Source: Chrysophaeum taylorii
Lineage: Eukaryota; Sar; Pelagophyceae; Pelagomonadales; Pelagomonadaceae
Direction of reading: 5' to 3'
Length of the DNA stretch: 64,000 nt
Assembly: GCA_029834535.1 (NCBI GenBank)
Contig: JAQMWT010000562.1
Coordinates: forward strand, 1-64,000
Each line of letters opens with the position of its first letter. The first letter of the stretch is position 1. A program made the translations under genes and the position numbers. Under the pieces are notes generated by a model. It was not told the origin of the DNA, ran no database searches, and saw only the letters and a program-made list of their open reading frames with translations. Positions 1-9,986 of the stretch are shown here, piece by piece.

Positions 1-567
1 GGGTGGAGTCGGTCGATCAGAAGAGCAATCCCCCGGGGTTGCCGATCGACAGAGAGCCACGTAGAGCTGGACGTGACAGAAGGACGGGCTGGCGATGAGA
101 GGACGCCGACCTCGCGGGGCGTCTGGCCCTGGCTCTTGGTGATCGTTTGGCGGCGGCGGGCCTTAAGGGATACAGGTTGGAGGAGCTCGGTGACAACGAC
201 ACGATCGATCATGTATCTGGTACCGTTGCAGTGGCCGTGCGACGGGTCGAGTTGCGAAGACTTTAAGCTCGCGATCAAAGTCAGCATGCCGTTGGTTGTC
301 AGGGAGTCGAAAACTCGAATGTAAAGAGCGAGGCGTCGTCTTCCGACCCAACCTAGTCTGCCTACTAAAAAAAAAAAGAACTCCGACGCCTGTCTCCGGA
401 AAAAAAGGCCGCGGTCATGCGCGCGTTGTCAGCATCGACAACATCGTTTCGACGGGGCGTGAGAATGGCGCGCTGCTGAAAGAGCCGCGCCGGGTCGTGG
501 TACCTGATCCTTACCCTAAATCGAGGGACAGACAAACAAACAAACATCTGTCGATTAGTAGTTAAGA
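1..567 (-). mobile_element. Helitron derivative H1, helicase C-terminal part (cut by window edge)
   Basis: The minus strand encodes scattered pieces of the C-terminal part of a Helitron (RepHel) PIF1-like helicase, including a segment with R-A-I-L-T-P-R followed by N-D-V-V-D-A. The same block recurs at about 797-1530, 2000-2700, 59050-59640 and 60740-61413. Its right end reads TCTTAACTACTAATCGACAG on the minus strand, the same terminus as the other copies, which fits the 5'-TC end of Helitrons. A (GACA/AACA)n run follows that end. No HUH Rep domain is present, so this is a non-autonomous, internally deleted copy with more than one frame change. The left side runs off the window. Confidence 0.7.
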
Positions 568-830
568 CTCAACAAGTGCAGGCCAGTAAGTTCACCTAGT
601 CCCAATCTCTAACCCCAGTAAGTTCACCTGGTCCCAGTAAGTTTCATATAAGTTCACCTGGTCAGTAAGTTCACCTAGCTCACACCCACTCCTTCGAGCT
701 CGTCGCTCTCGCCTCCGCCAATCCAAGCTGCTTTGATCCGCACACGCCGCTAACCTATGAGTTTACTCTAAAACCCCCCAGTAAGTTCACCTGGTCCCAG
801 TAAGTTCACCTACAGTGCGCGTGTAGACGC
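568..830. repeat. Helitron 3' subterminal array (CCAGTAAGTTCACCTGGT units)
   Basis: This stretch holds several copies of a 15-18 bp unit of the form CCCAGTAAGTTCACCTGG. They flank a unique-looking core (about 690-775) that begins CTTCGAGCTCGTCGCTCTC. The same core recurs at about 1785-1890, 33005-33100 (partial), 59770-59890 and 60530-60635. In each Helitron copy the array lies directly after the helicase C-terminus, so it is the 3' untranslated and subterminal part of that element. The exact 3' end (CTRR) cannot be fixed, because CTGG and CTAG recur in every unit. Confidence 0.65.
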
Positions 831-1530
831 CGGGAGGGGGCTTATCGGTATTGCGCAGCACGTGTGGGGTAGGGTGGAGTCGTCGACCCAGAAGAGGATA
901 TCCTCGGGGTTGCCGATCGACAGAGAGCCACGTAGAGCTGGACGTGGCAGAAGACGGGCTTGGGCAAGAGGACGCCGACCTCGCGGGGCGTCTGCCTCTG
1001 GCTCTTGTTGATCGTTTGGCGTCGGCGGGCCTTAAGGGATACAGGTTGGAGGAGCCTCGGTGACACGACACGATCGATCATGTATCTGGTACCGTTGCAG
1101 TGGCCGTGCGACGGGTCGAGGTTGCGAAGACTTTAAGCTCGCGATCAAAGTCAGCATGCCGTTGGTTGTCAGGGAGTCGAAAACTCGACTGTAAAGAGCG
1201 AGGCGTCGTCTTCCGACCCAACCTAGTCGGCCGAAAAGAACTCCGACGCCTCGTCTCCGGGAAAAAAGGCCGCGGTCATGCGCGCGTTGTCAGCATCGAC
1301 AACATCGTTTCGACGGGGCGTGAGAATGGCGCGCTGAAAGAGCCGCCGCGGGTCGTGGAAATAGTCTGCGAGGTCGCCGTAGACGGCTTGGAGGATCACT
1401 GTCTGGCTCGCGTGCCCACCTGATCCTTACTCTCGCGCCTACCTGATCCTTACCCTAAATCGAGGGACAAACAGACAGACAGACAAACAAACAAACAAAC
1501 AGACAAACATCTGTCGATTAGTAGTTAGGA
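797..1530 (-). mobile_element. Helitron derivative H2, helicase C-terminal part
   Basis: The second direct copy of the helicase block. Minus-strand frames at 787-1081 contain I-N-K-S-Q followed by V-F-C-H-V-Q-L-Y-V-A-L-C-R, matching the last conserved motifs of Helitron/PIF1 helicases (family form K-S-Q-G-Q-T ... Q-L-Y-V-A-L-S-R). The 5' terminus is at 1530 (minus-strand TCCTAACTACTAATCGACAG), followed by a GACA/AACA simple repeat at about 1466-1510. Coding is split between frames and there is no Rep domain, so the copy cannot encode its own transposase. Confidence 0.75.
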
Positions 1531-1534
1531 CCGT

Positions 1535-1668
1535 GAACTGGCACGCGCCAATAACTTCACAGCGCACCAAATTTATTTTCTGCTGTCTTTGTCCCCGGAC
1601 CTTTGCTGTGACATAATTGCTAATGCTATTCCGGCTGGAACCTATCATGTAATTTATACACACAAGTG
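1535..1668 (+). mobile_element. Copia-derived fragment (methyltransferase C-terminal segment)
   Basis: The plus-strand reading contains D-I-I-A-N-A-I-P-A-G-T-Y-H-V-I-Y-T-H. This closely matches the segment around 23020-23075 (copy 3) and 45570-45625 (copy 4), which is the motif X region of the retroelement methyltransferase module. The fragment lies exactly between the 5' terminus of Helitron copy H2 and the 3' array of copy H3. It is therefore either flanking copia DNA into which a Helitron inserted, or a captured piece. It is a fossil of about 130 bp. Confidence 0.6.
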
Positions 1669-2000
1669 CAGGCCAGTAAGTTCACCTAGTCCCAATCTCT
1701 AACCCCAGTAAGTTCACCTGGTCCCAGTAAGTTCACCTAGTCCCAATCTCTAACCCCAGTAAGTTCGGCGTAAGCCCACTCGTGCTCACATCCACTCACC
1801 CCACTCTCCTTCGAGCCCGTCGCTCTCACCTCCGCCAATCTAAGCTGCTTTGATCCGTACACGCCGCTAGCCTTTGCGTTCACTCTAAAAACCCCAGTAA
1901 GTTCACTTGGTCCCAGTAAGTTCACCTGGTCACTAAGTTCAGTTCACCTAGTCCCAATCTCAAACCCAGTAAGTTCACCTGGTCCAGTAAGTTCACCTAC
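1669..2000. repeat. Helitron 3' subterminal array, second copy
   Basis: The same arrangement as at 568-830: CCCAGTAAGTTCACCTGG-type units on both sides of a core at about 1785-1890. It directly follows, on the minus strand, the helicase block at 2000-2700 and ends against the copia-derived fragment at 1535-1668. Confidence 0.65.
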
Positions 2001-2700
2001 AGTGCGCGTGTAGACGCCGGGAGGGGGCTTATCGGTATTGCGCAGCACGTGTGGGGTAGGGTGGAGTCGTCGACTCAGAAGAGGATATCCTCGGGGTTGC
2101 CGATCGACAGAGAGCCACGTAGAGCTGGACGTGGCAGAAGACGGGCTTCGCCAAGAGGACGCCGACCTCGCGGGGCGTCTGGCCCTGGCTCTTGGTGATC
2201 GTTTGGCGTCGGCGGGCCTTACGGGATACAGGTTGGAGGAGCCTCGGTGACAACGACACGATCGATCATGTATCTGGTACCGTTGCAGTGGCCGTGCGAC
2301 GGGTCGAGGTTGCGAAGACTTTAAGCTCGCGATCAAAGTCAGCATGCCGTTGGTTGTCAGGGAGTTCAAAACTCGACTGTAAAGAGCGAGGCGTCGTCTT
2401 CCGACCCAACCTAGTCGGTCGAAAAGAACTCCGACGCCTCGTCTCCGGGAAAAAAAGGCCGCGGTCATGCGCGCGTTGTCAGCATCGACAACATCGTTTC
2501 GACGGGGCGTGAGAATGGCGCGCTGAAAGAGCCGCCGCGGGTCGTGGAAATAGTCTGCGAGGTCGCCGTAGACGGCTTGGAGGATCAATGTGTGGCTCGC
2601 GGGCCCACATGATCCTTACCCTAAATCGAGGGACAAACAGACAGACAGACAGACAAACAAACAGACAGACAGACAAACATCTGTCGATTAGTAGTTAGGA
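2000..2700 (-). mobile_element. Helitron derivative H3, helicase C-terminal part
   Basis: The longest readable copy. A 214-residue minus-strand frame (1944-2588) starts M-I-L-Q-A-V-Y-G-D-L-A-D-Y-F, continues with R-A-I-L-T-P-R and N-S-L-T-T-N-G-M, and runs into the 3' array. A second frame (2029-2259) holds K-S-Q-G-Q-T and Q-L-Y-V-A-L-C-R. These are conserved Helitron helicase segments, split by frame changes. The 5' terminus at 2700 (minus TCCTAACTACT) abuts copia copy 1, and the base before it is A on the minus strand, as expected for A|TC Helitron insertions. A GACA-rich repeat lies at 2630-2680. Confidence 0.78.
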
Positions 2701-2855
2701 TTTGTGTCAGCTTGTCTATGATTTACGTAAATTAACGTTATCACCATCTTTCGACCCTGATCATACTTCTCTAACCAAAAACTATAGGCCAACCTTTTTT
2801 CACTAACATATTTCAAACTGACACATCGTTAATACTAAACGAGAGTTCTATCACA

Positions 2856-5303
2856 ATGTTATATATCTCAAATAAAGTATTCCATTGTTGTGACAGCCTC
2901 TCCTCTAACGAACTTCCTTTGTTCCATATCGAATCAGTAGCCCATGTATTCATGTCTAACATCTCGTCCTTAGATGAACCGTCTACCTCCCAAACAAAAA
3001 TAAAACACATTCCTCTCATAACTCCAAGACAGTCACACGAGAAACATGCTTCATTCGACAGAAAAGTACATGCCAGAGGCACTCTAGCTTTTCGAGATGC
3101 CCAAAGACGTGCAACAAATTTTCACAACACTCACCATTCTAGTGACTCTCAGGCAATAAAAGCAGTTCAGGTCATTGCCAGCCCAGGACATCACCCTTCC
3201 GATGTGCCCTACCGTAAGTTTTGTGTGGATTGTACCTTACATAAAAGACGCTTTCCTCATCCACATCATCTTACCAAGCAACCTTCCTTTGAAAAAATCG
3301 TTCAACCTGGTGAAGCCTGGGCATGCGATGGTGGTTACGTATCTTTCCTATCCGAATGGTACTCTTTTCGACATATTTTAGTTTTCAAATGTCTCATCTC
3401 TAAATTTTTGTTGGTGTACTTTTGTCGTACTACTAATGCTAGCGAATTTTGTAATGCCCTCGAGTTTGTTCGCAATTTTTGCTCCACCTATGTTCATGTA
3501 CAATTAAAGCAAATTTATTGTGACTCTTTTAAACCCTATTTATCTCAACACATTACCACTCCCTTCCGTGTTGAACATGGCATTAATATGTCTGCTTTCC
3601 CTCCCTACTTGCATGTGTTTAATCACGAAGTAGAAGCCGCTGTCGGTCATATTGCAACTGCTGCGTCTACACGACTCCGGCATATGCTTGATGTATCCTA
3701 TAAAGGTCACCCCCTAACAGATCCGGCCGCACACCAACCGTGGGCTGTTATACATGCCATTCACTCGTACAATCTCCTCCCTAATGTCTCTCTCGAACGC
3801 ATTTATAATAATGTCCTAAGTACCCAACAAGTTTTGTTGGACCAATGTAATGTTCCCCAACAAGACTACCTCAAACCTTTTGGTTCTGTTTGTTATTTGC
3901 ATCTGGAATCTAATGAATTTCACAAATATGAACCTCGATGTCGTCCCTATATATACTTATGTGGCGCTAATGTTATTAACCCTCTAGTTACACCCCATGT
4001 TAACCACTTAGCTGATGTTGTCCTCAATCCTGAGAACGGCCAAGTCCGTGTCTCTTCTAAACTTACCTTTCCTCATCTAACTTCTAATTCGCCTCCCGAT
4101 TACGAACAACATCCCCCACCTGCACCTTCACCTGAAATACCCTTTTCTGTTCAAAGCACCCCCAGTGATGCGGAGCAGAGGGGGAATGCTATGTCCAACG
4201 ACATTGAACACGAGAGGGGGAATCCTTCACCCCTCGCACACGCTCCTCCTCCAGTTCCAGCCTGTGCTCCCGCTGCTTCTGTCGCCACACCTCCGGCATC
4301 TGCCGTGTCATCCAACACTTTACCCATTTTACAATCCTATCGGCCCCTATACTCCCAAGATGTCCTTCGTCTCACCCGCGGTCCTAATCACCCTCAGCCT
4401 CGTCGCAAGACTAATCTCAAGGCTGTCCTCACTCGTATTGCTTCGCCAACCGTTGCCGCTTATAAACACGCTGGTGGTACGCTTGCTGACTTCAAGTATG
4501 ACCTCTCCAAGCAGTACATTACTTTCTGCGACCCCACCCTCCACTCCCTTCATATAGCTCATGGCATCCACTGGATAGCTATGCCTCCAGAGGGGGAATC
4601 TACACAAACTCTTCATCGTCATGTTCACCAAGCGCTATTCCAGTCTTCTTCTGGTATGTGTCATAGCAGCCTTAGCCATCCGTCGGCGGATGCCACTCTT
4701 GTTCATCTCCTCGACGACTTCAGCTTCTCGGACCTTCACCTTCCTCGCGCTCTTGTTCATCTTATTTCTGAACACGCTCAAGCTTTTCAAGTTCCTCCCG
4801 CTCAATATGCTTATGCTTTGCTAACGCCCCATTGTATTTTGGATCATAGCGATGCTTCTTATGGCGCCTCCGAACCTCACCTCTCCGCCATTGAAGACTA
4901 CATCACTGTGCAGTCTCATTACATTGATGCACACCTTGGAGATGACCCTCTACTAGTTATTCAACTTGTCGAAGCTCCCGATCCCGATCATACTAACGCT
5001 ATTGTTGATTCTTACACGATCATCCACCTTACTCATGCTCAAGATCCCAGCACTGTTGGTCCGGACGAATATAAAATTCAAGCCAAGGATATCAAGATTG
5101 ATGAATATGAGTTGACCTGCCTCAAAGGTCTTTCCGATGCTGATCGCAAGGCTTATATCTCCGCAATTTCCAAGGAGATTTTTGATATTGTCAAATTTGG
5201 CTGTTTTAAACTATCGTTGCCTATGGTCAATTCCAAGCCTATTGATACCCGGCTGGTATTACGTATAAAGACCAACGCTGCCGGCGAATACATCAAACAT
5301 TAA
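2856..5303 (+). CDS. Copia pol fragment: integrase, linker and N-terminal RT
   Basis: An 815-residue open frame. Residues about 85-135 have the H-rich/C-x2-C pre-integrase zinc pattern (F-H-N-T-H-H ... C-V-D-C). The integrase core follows with acidic residues in W-A-C-D-G-G-Y, Y-C-D-S-F and F-N-H-E-V-E, consistent with the DDE triad. Then comes a Pro/Ser-rich linker (about 410-520), then the RT entry region ending in R-L-V-L-R-I-K-T-N. As a protein it would integrate and copy the element in virus-like particles. The rest of RT continues downstream. It is part of a fossil element, not a host gene. Confidence 0.85.
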   Translation: MLYISNKVFHCCDSLSSNELPLFHIESVAHVFMSNISSLDEPSTSQTKIKHIPLITPRQSHEKHASFDRKVHARGTLAFRDAQRRATNFHNTHHSSDSQAIKAVQVIASPGHHPSDVPYRKFCVDCTLHKRRFPHPHHLTKQPSFEKIVQPGEAWACDGGYVSFLSEWYSFRHILVFKCLISKFLLVYFCRTTNASEFCNALEFVRNFCSTYVHVQLKQIYCDSFKPYLSQHITTPFRVEHGINMSAFPPYLHVFNHEVEAAVGHIATAASTRLRHMLDVSYKGHPLTDPAAHQPWAVIHAIHSYNLLPNVSLERIYNNVLSTQQVLLDQCNVPQQDYLKPFGSVCYLHLESNEFHKYEPRCRPYIYLCGANVINPLVTPHVNHLADVVLNPENGQVRVSSKLTFPHLTSNSPPDYEQHPPPAPSPEIPFSVQSTPSDAEQRGNAMSNDIEHERGNPSPLAHAPPPVPACAPAASVATPPASAVSSNTLPILQSYRPLYSQDVLRLTRGPNHPQPRRKTNLKAVLTRIASPTVAAYKHAGGTLADFKYDLSKQYITFCDPTLHSLHIAHGIHWIAMPPEGESTQTLHRHVHQALFQSSSGMCHSSLSHPSADATLVHLLDDFSFSDLHLPRALVHLISEHAQAFQVPPAQYAYALLTPHCILDHSDASYGASEPHLSAIEDYITVQSHYIDAHLGDDPLLVIQLVEAPDPDHTNAIVDSYTIIHLTHAQDPSTVGPDEYKIQAKDIKIDEYELTCLKGLSDADRKAYISAISKEIFDIVKFGCFKLSLPMVNSKPIDTRLVLRIKTNAAGEYIKH

Positions 5304-5370
5304 AGCAAGACTGGTCCTACGGGGATTCTTAGCTTCCCTGGGTACCAACTTTTTTAACACATTTAGTCCA

Positions 5371-5811
5371 ATGGCGCAGCTCACTGGTATCCGTTGTGTT
5401 CTGGCGCCCGCAGCCCACCTCCGACTTCCCATCTACCACATAGATGTGCTTAATGCGTTTGTTCAAGCCCCCATAGATTCTCATGTCAACGTTAAATTGC
5501 CACAGGGTATTCACCTACTGGACCCCGAAGATGCAAAATACCAAGGACGACGTCCCCCAAAGCTACTCAAATCTCTTTATGGATTACGACAGAGTCCTGC
5601 ACTTTGGAACCAAACCATAGACGGTTTCTTCGACACGCTAGGCTATCAACGCTTTCGAACAGATACCTGCATCTATGCCAAAGTCCAATCCGACGCTACG
5701 TTTTTACTTTGTACTCTATCAGTGGATGATGTTGTTATCATCTGTAATCGGAAAGTCTACGTCGTGAATTCCAACAAGCTACAATTGTATAAAGAAGGAA
5801 TATTCTGTTGA
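5371..5811 (+). pseudogene. Copia reverse transcriptase region, copy 1
   Basis: The frame carries typical copia RT segments: D-V-L-N-A-F-V-Q-A, L-K-S-L-Y-G-L-R-Q-S-P-A-L-W-N and the catalytic box S-V-D-D-V-V. The canonical copia box is Y-V-D-D; here the first residue is Ser, as in copies 2 and 4 of this window. The region is part of the pol of copy 1 and is not host coding sequence. Confidence 0.85.
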
Positions 5812-5842
5812 CAACTTTGAAGAAGTTCATACTCTCCTAGGT

Positions 5843-6903
5843 ATGCGAATAACTCGCACTACCGATGGCTCCATCTCACTTGATTGCCAAGCTAAAATTG
5901 ATGCATTGTTTGAAGAGTATCCCATCTTACCGCAGTTACGTCCCACATCTATCCCTATGTCTCCTTCAACTATATATAAAACTGGAGAGCCATCCTCTGA
6001 TATGGACAAGTTCATCCAACACACCTTCTCCACCCTACTCGGCAAGCTCACTTTTGTACAGTTGGCCTGTCGCCCTGATTTATCACAAAGCCTCAGTCGC
6101 TGTTCCCGAGGAATGCATAATCCAGCATATTTGCACGTCCAAGTATTAACAGGAACTCTTCGCTATTTGCGCAAACCTGAAAATCGCAATCTTCGACTAC
6201 GGTACTACTCTGGTTCTTCCGCTCTAATGGACCATCTTAGATTTCTCATCGGCAATCGTACCGATATGGCAACCATGTTGGACTACACTAAAGAACAAGT
6301 GAATTCAGGTAATCTTGATCCACTGGTCGCGTTCGTCGACGCTGATAATGCACCATCTTATGAACAAGATCGAAATCTACAACTGGTTATGCTATTTTTT
6401 ATTTGGCTCCCTCATCACTTGGAAGTCCAAACTACAGCCTATCACAGCTACTTCCACGCATGAGAGTGAACTTATTGCCCTTAATATGTGTGCTGATGAT
6501 GTGGTCTTTTTACGTAAACTTTTAACGGAAATGGCTTTTGCTATAAACCCGCAATACTATCCTCGCCAACCTCCAAGTAGAGATTTGTTATTAGATTACG
6601 ATGCTCATGACAACCCTCTCCCATCAGACATGTCATTTATACGCAACAGTCCTGTACTTGGAGACTCTGCTTCTGCCATCCACCTGTCGAATAATCCTGA
6701 TAGTGCCAACCAAAGCCAAAGCCATTAGCACACGCTGGTTTCGTATTCGTGACTATGTTCACCTAAGACGTATTCGCTTGCACCATGTTTCAGGCACCAA
6801 AAATATCGCTGACGGATTCACTAAACCCTTTGGTGCTCCTCTCTTCACTAGATTTCGCACGTTACTTGGTCTACAACAACCCATAGCCCAGCAAGATACT
6901 TAA
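5843..6903 (+). pseudogene. Copia RT thumb and RNase H region, copy 1
   Basis: Frames here contain the RT thumb segment L-L-G-K-L-T-F-V-Q-L-A-C-R-P-D and the RNase H acidic positions in V-D-A-D-N-A, E-S-E-L-I-A-L and G-D-S-A-S-A-I-H. The region closes with V-S-G-T-K-N-I-A-D-G-F-T-K, the standard copia RNase H C-terminus. It belongs to the same pol as the upstream integrase and RT. The reading lies in more than one frame. Confidence 0.82.
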
Positions 6904-6989
6904 TCATTACCCTTTATTACTATGTCCGCAATGACATTAAACTAGCCCTCACAGAAAACGGCAATTGCGGCTCGCTGAAAACATAATAT

Positions 6990-9548
6990 GTGATCTCCAT
7001 AAAAATGAACCCAGCCAAGACCAAGGACGCCGCGAGCCGACGATACTCAGTATTGAATCGTGGACGTGGTGGAATATCTGCACTGTCCTCACCCTTTGAT
7101 GCTCTGAATCCGGCACTTGCTCCTACTGGCTCTCCCAATAACCGTAAACGATCGTCGTATCTCTCTGTTGCTCAAGGAACTAAAACACCGGTGACCCCCA
7201 CGTCAAGATCAACTCGACATAATACTGACACCCCTGTTAAAAGCACAGAGTACTATTTGTTGAAACATTGCAAATTCGACGTTATGGCGATGATGTCTGG
7301 GAACGTTCTTTCGCGTGGTACTCAACCACCAAATTCTCTTTTACCGTCACCTAAGGATCTTCAATGTTGGTCTCAGCCCATCCAACTGCTGCTCACTGAC
7401 GCAGAACAGAACATGAAGTTGATAATCTTCATTTCTTGAGTTCCCTCCTGTGTTTAAAGACCAAACGTGTGCGCAATGCACCTAATGTACCGGAAAATGA
7501 GGGCATTCGGTTGCATCGATACCCACCAATTAAAGGAGTTGTCAAAGTACATGTGCTTTGCACCAAATGCTTCAACATCAAACCGACGCACCGGGTATGC
7601 CGCTTGTTCTCGCTATTTGTACTGAAGACGAAGTTAAAACGGGCGAAATTACTAAAATCATTGAAGAGCACTTGTCATCAGAACAACATGCCTCGCACTG
7701 CTTCGATGTGCCCCGTCCAATTTGCCTTTTGATCTGCGTTATGTGTAGTCTGTCGCAACATGGGACTGCATTAACTAGGAATCGTCTTCATTCGTTTCAT
7801 ATTTCATGTCATAATGACCCAGCCTGCCCACATGCGAGCCATCATCCTGCACTTGGGAAAGTCTATTCCAATAAATAAGATACTCTAAGATGCGCTCATT
7901 AAATGCATGGCTACTCACAATCTTAACGCCTCTAACATAATAGTAAACCCAGACGACCACTCACCCCTTTTGCTACAGCTACCTCATATTTCTACCGTTA
8001 ATATCGAAATCCTTGTAACGGCTTGGTCATTACTAGAGTCCGTCGAAGATAAATTCTGCATTGTTACAAACCCGGATGAGTTGCTTGCTGTTCTCATTGA
8101 AGGTTTCGTTAATGATGTTTCACGCCAGCTTAATGATACTTCTCACGAGATGTTACCGCCAATGTTGGACTACTTCCGTAAGTTAGCCCCAGAGCACCAA
8201 GCTGCTTTCAAAGATGTACTTATCCAAGTTGGTTATCCCTCTGCCATAATAGACGCATTTTCGGACACTAAATTGCCTGCGATGCTTTTGTGCGACCTCG
8301 CACAAGACCGCGCGCAGTGGCGGTCCACCATCAACAAGTCCGTCCTCGTCCCTCGCCTCTGCCCCAACTGCGTGATTTTCCTCTGTGATTCCGTACCGGC
8401 TCCTGCCGGTCCGGCCTGGCTCCCATGCTTGGGAGAGGTCTGAAGTTAGTTAGTTAGTTAAATTCCCTTACCCTGATCGCCGACTGCGGTTGCGATGGAG
8501 GACGGTGCCTCATGAATCCTGAGCCTTGCGAGGGCATCCGCCCTCCCGGCGTAGGTTGGGACCTATTCGCCTCCCGGGCGGGCCGGTTGGCAGCCGGAAC
8601 GTTCGCAGTGGGACGGGGTATGGCCGGGGGGCGAAGACGGAAGGTTATCGATGAGTTGGTTCTCAGTCACATTGCGGTCTCCTCGTCGCATGGCGACAAG
8701 CTTGATGGTCACTCTCCGCCGACCGACCTTTCGGCGCTCCTCGTCTACAGGCCCGTGATACCGGACTGGCTCCTGTCGGTCCGGCCTGGCTCCCATGCTC
8801 GGGAGAGGTCTGAAGTTAGTTAGTTAAATTGTCTGAAGTCAAACCAGCACAAGTTGGACCTACTACAGATGTACCTCCTGACAATGTACATGAAACTTTG
8901 CGACTTTTGAGAAAAGAAATACAATCACTTTCTTTGCACATCGCCAAGAGTGATACGCAATCTTTAGAACAAGATCAACGACTTTCCGATGCTTTGGAAA
9001 CAAACGGAACCATCACCCAACTCCAAAATGCTAACGATGCTCTTAACGCGCAAATGACCGAGAACAGAAAACACATGTCACTCTTAGACAATCTGCTCTC
9101 CAGCTACCAGATGCACCAGGATACTACACTGTCTACCCTTGCTGTCTTAGCTCATGTGATTTCTAAATCCTTAATCACTTCTATTGAACAGTCTCCTCCA
9201 AATACTTTTGAGGAGGCACAGCAAAACATAATCGAAGATACAGCTGCTGGCTTACATACTGCTATGTCTGATGCACAGGATCATGTTATTCCTGCAACAG
9301 ATTTGCACACTCTAACACCTGCTGCGGCTATGTCCTATTTGTCTTCTGTCATGTCACCACTTGCTGATCTCAGCGATGCGACAACTATAAATAACACCAC
9401 ATCTAACGACCAGTTCGAAGACCATGACACTTCCTCTCCAGAATTAAAGAAACTTGAAGACAATAGTGATGATGAGTTGGACCACACATCTGATGTTGTG
9501 GATGCTGTTTCACTCCGTAATGTAACAACACGTCCAACTTCCTCCTAA
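6990..9548 (+). pseudogene. Extra ORF region downstream of RNase H, copy 1
   Basis: After pol ends, three frames show coding character: 6990-7439 (basic, Ser/Pro-rich, 149 residues), 7907-8275 (helical, leucine-rich) and 8829-9548 (239 residues with a predicted coiled coil over about residues 25-95 and an acidic tail with D-N-S-D-D-E-L-D). The function is unknown. No transmembrane segment typical of an env gene is evident. Copia elements usually have no ORF after pol, so this is a lineage feature; copy 3 has a comparable ORF at 25242-26159 directly before its LTR. A SINE/LINE pair inserted at 8276-8824 splits it. Confidence 0.6.
8276..8824 (+). mobile_element. Two tandem SINE/LINE 3' modules with TTAG tails
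   Basis: Two plus-oriented modules end in the same 3' sequence (GGCTCCCATGCTCGGGAGAG, then GAAG and TTAG repeats) at 8460 and 8824. The first (8276-8460) reads L-A-Q-D-R-A-Q-W-R-S, a LINE ORF2 C-terminal signature. The second (8461-8824) has a non-coding head (about 8465-8700) shared with the copies at 36375-36520 and 58797-59001. TAAATTG occurs at 8269-8275 and again at 8825-8831, which looks like a target-site duplication around the whole insertion in the copy 1 downstream ORF. Confidence 0.75.
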
Positions 9549-9559
9549 TGTTAATTGTT

Positions 9560-9950
9560 ATGCTACCTTATCATTTATGTTGTTTTTTTATGTTCAAGTT
9601 ATTCGCTGTTCTCATGTTTCGTACGCAAGCTTCACACTCAATAACGTCTGGAACGCATAAAGCCTTTCCACACGTTGAGGGGGTCCAGAGCGCTACACTA
9701 TAATGTGTACGACACTGGAATTCCTTACTCCTTTCACACCTTTTCTACTTGAGGGTTTTCTCTCCGTAATACGGCTTTCCCTCTCTCCTTCCTTACCCTT
9801 CCGCAATTACTTATTTCACGACTATGAAGAATTAGTCTGAAGCTCTCTTCCAACAAGGAGTAGGCCTCCAGGTGCGTACCGTCAGGTATGGGGTTTTCTG
9901 TTTAATTAACAGAGGCTTCGTTCCTCGTTGTCAGTGTAAACGCTTCTATG
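9560..9950 (+). mobile_element. LTR-like 3' terminal region of copia copy 1
   Basis: Between the end of the downstream ORF (9548) and the start of the oppositely oriented copy 2 lies AT-rich non-coding sequence with a polyT stretch. It occupies the position of a 3' LTR. No second copy exists in the window to prove it, because the 5' half of copy 1 is missing. It does not match the LTR family at 26252-26550. Confidence 0.4.
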
Positions 9951-9986
9951 GGACCTAATGTCCTTAAGGAGTTAGGGCCTAAATCC

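Larger units (their letters stand above)
2701..9950 (+). mobile_element. Ty1/copia-like LTR retrotransposon fossil, copy 1 (5' truncated)
   Basis: In order, the plus strand encodes an integrase zinc-binding segment and core (about 3110-4000), a proline-rich linker, reverse transcriptase (about 5050-5800), RNase H (about 6310-6900), an additional ORF region (6990-9548) and an LTR-like AT-rich tail (9560-9950). The integrase-before-RT order defines Ty1/copia (Pseudoviridae). Everything upstream of integrase (gag, protease) is missing, and the left side ends against a Helitron terminus at 2700. A SINE/LINE insertion lies at 8276-8824. The element is broken, with a handful of interruptions, and is probably of intermediate age. 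Confidence 0.85.

Noticed and set aside
1466-1510. GACA/AACA repeat as an independent microsatellite
   Set aside because: It recurs at the same distance from each Helitron 5' terminus and is part of that element.
6990-9548. env-like gene after copia pol
   Set aside because: No signal peptide, fusion peptide or membrane anchor is visible; the coiled-coil, hydrophilic character does not support an envelope protein.
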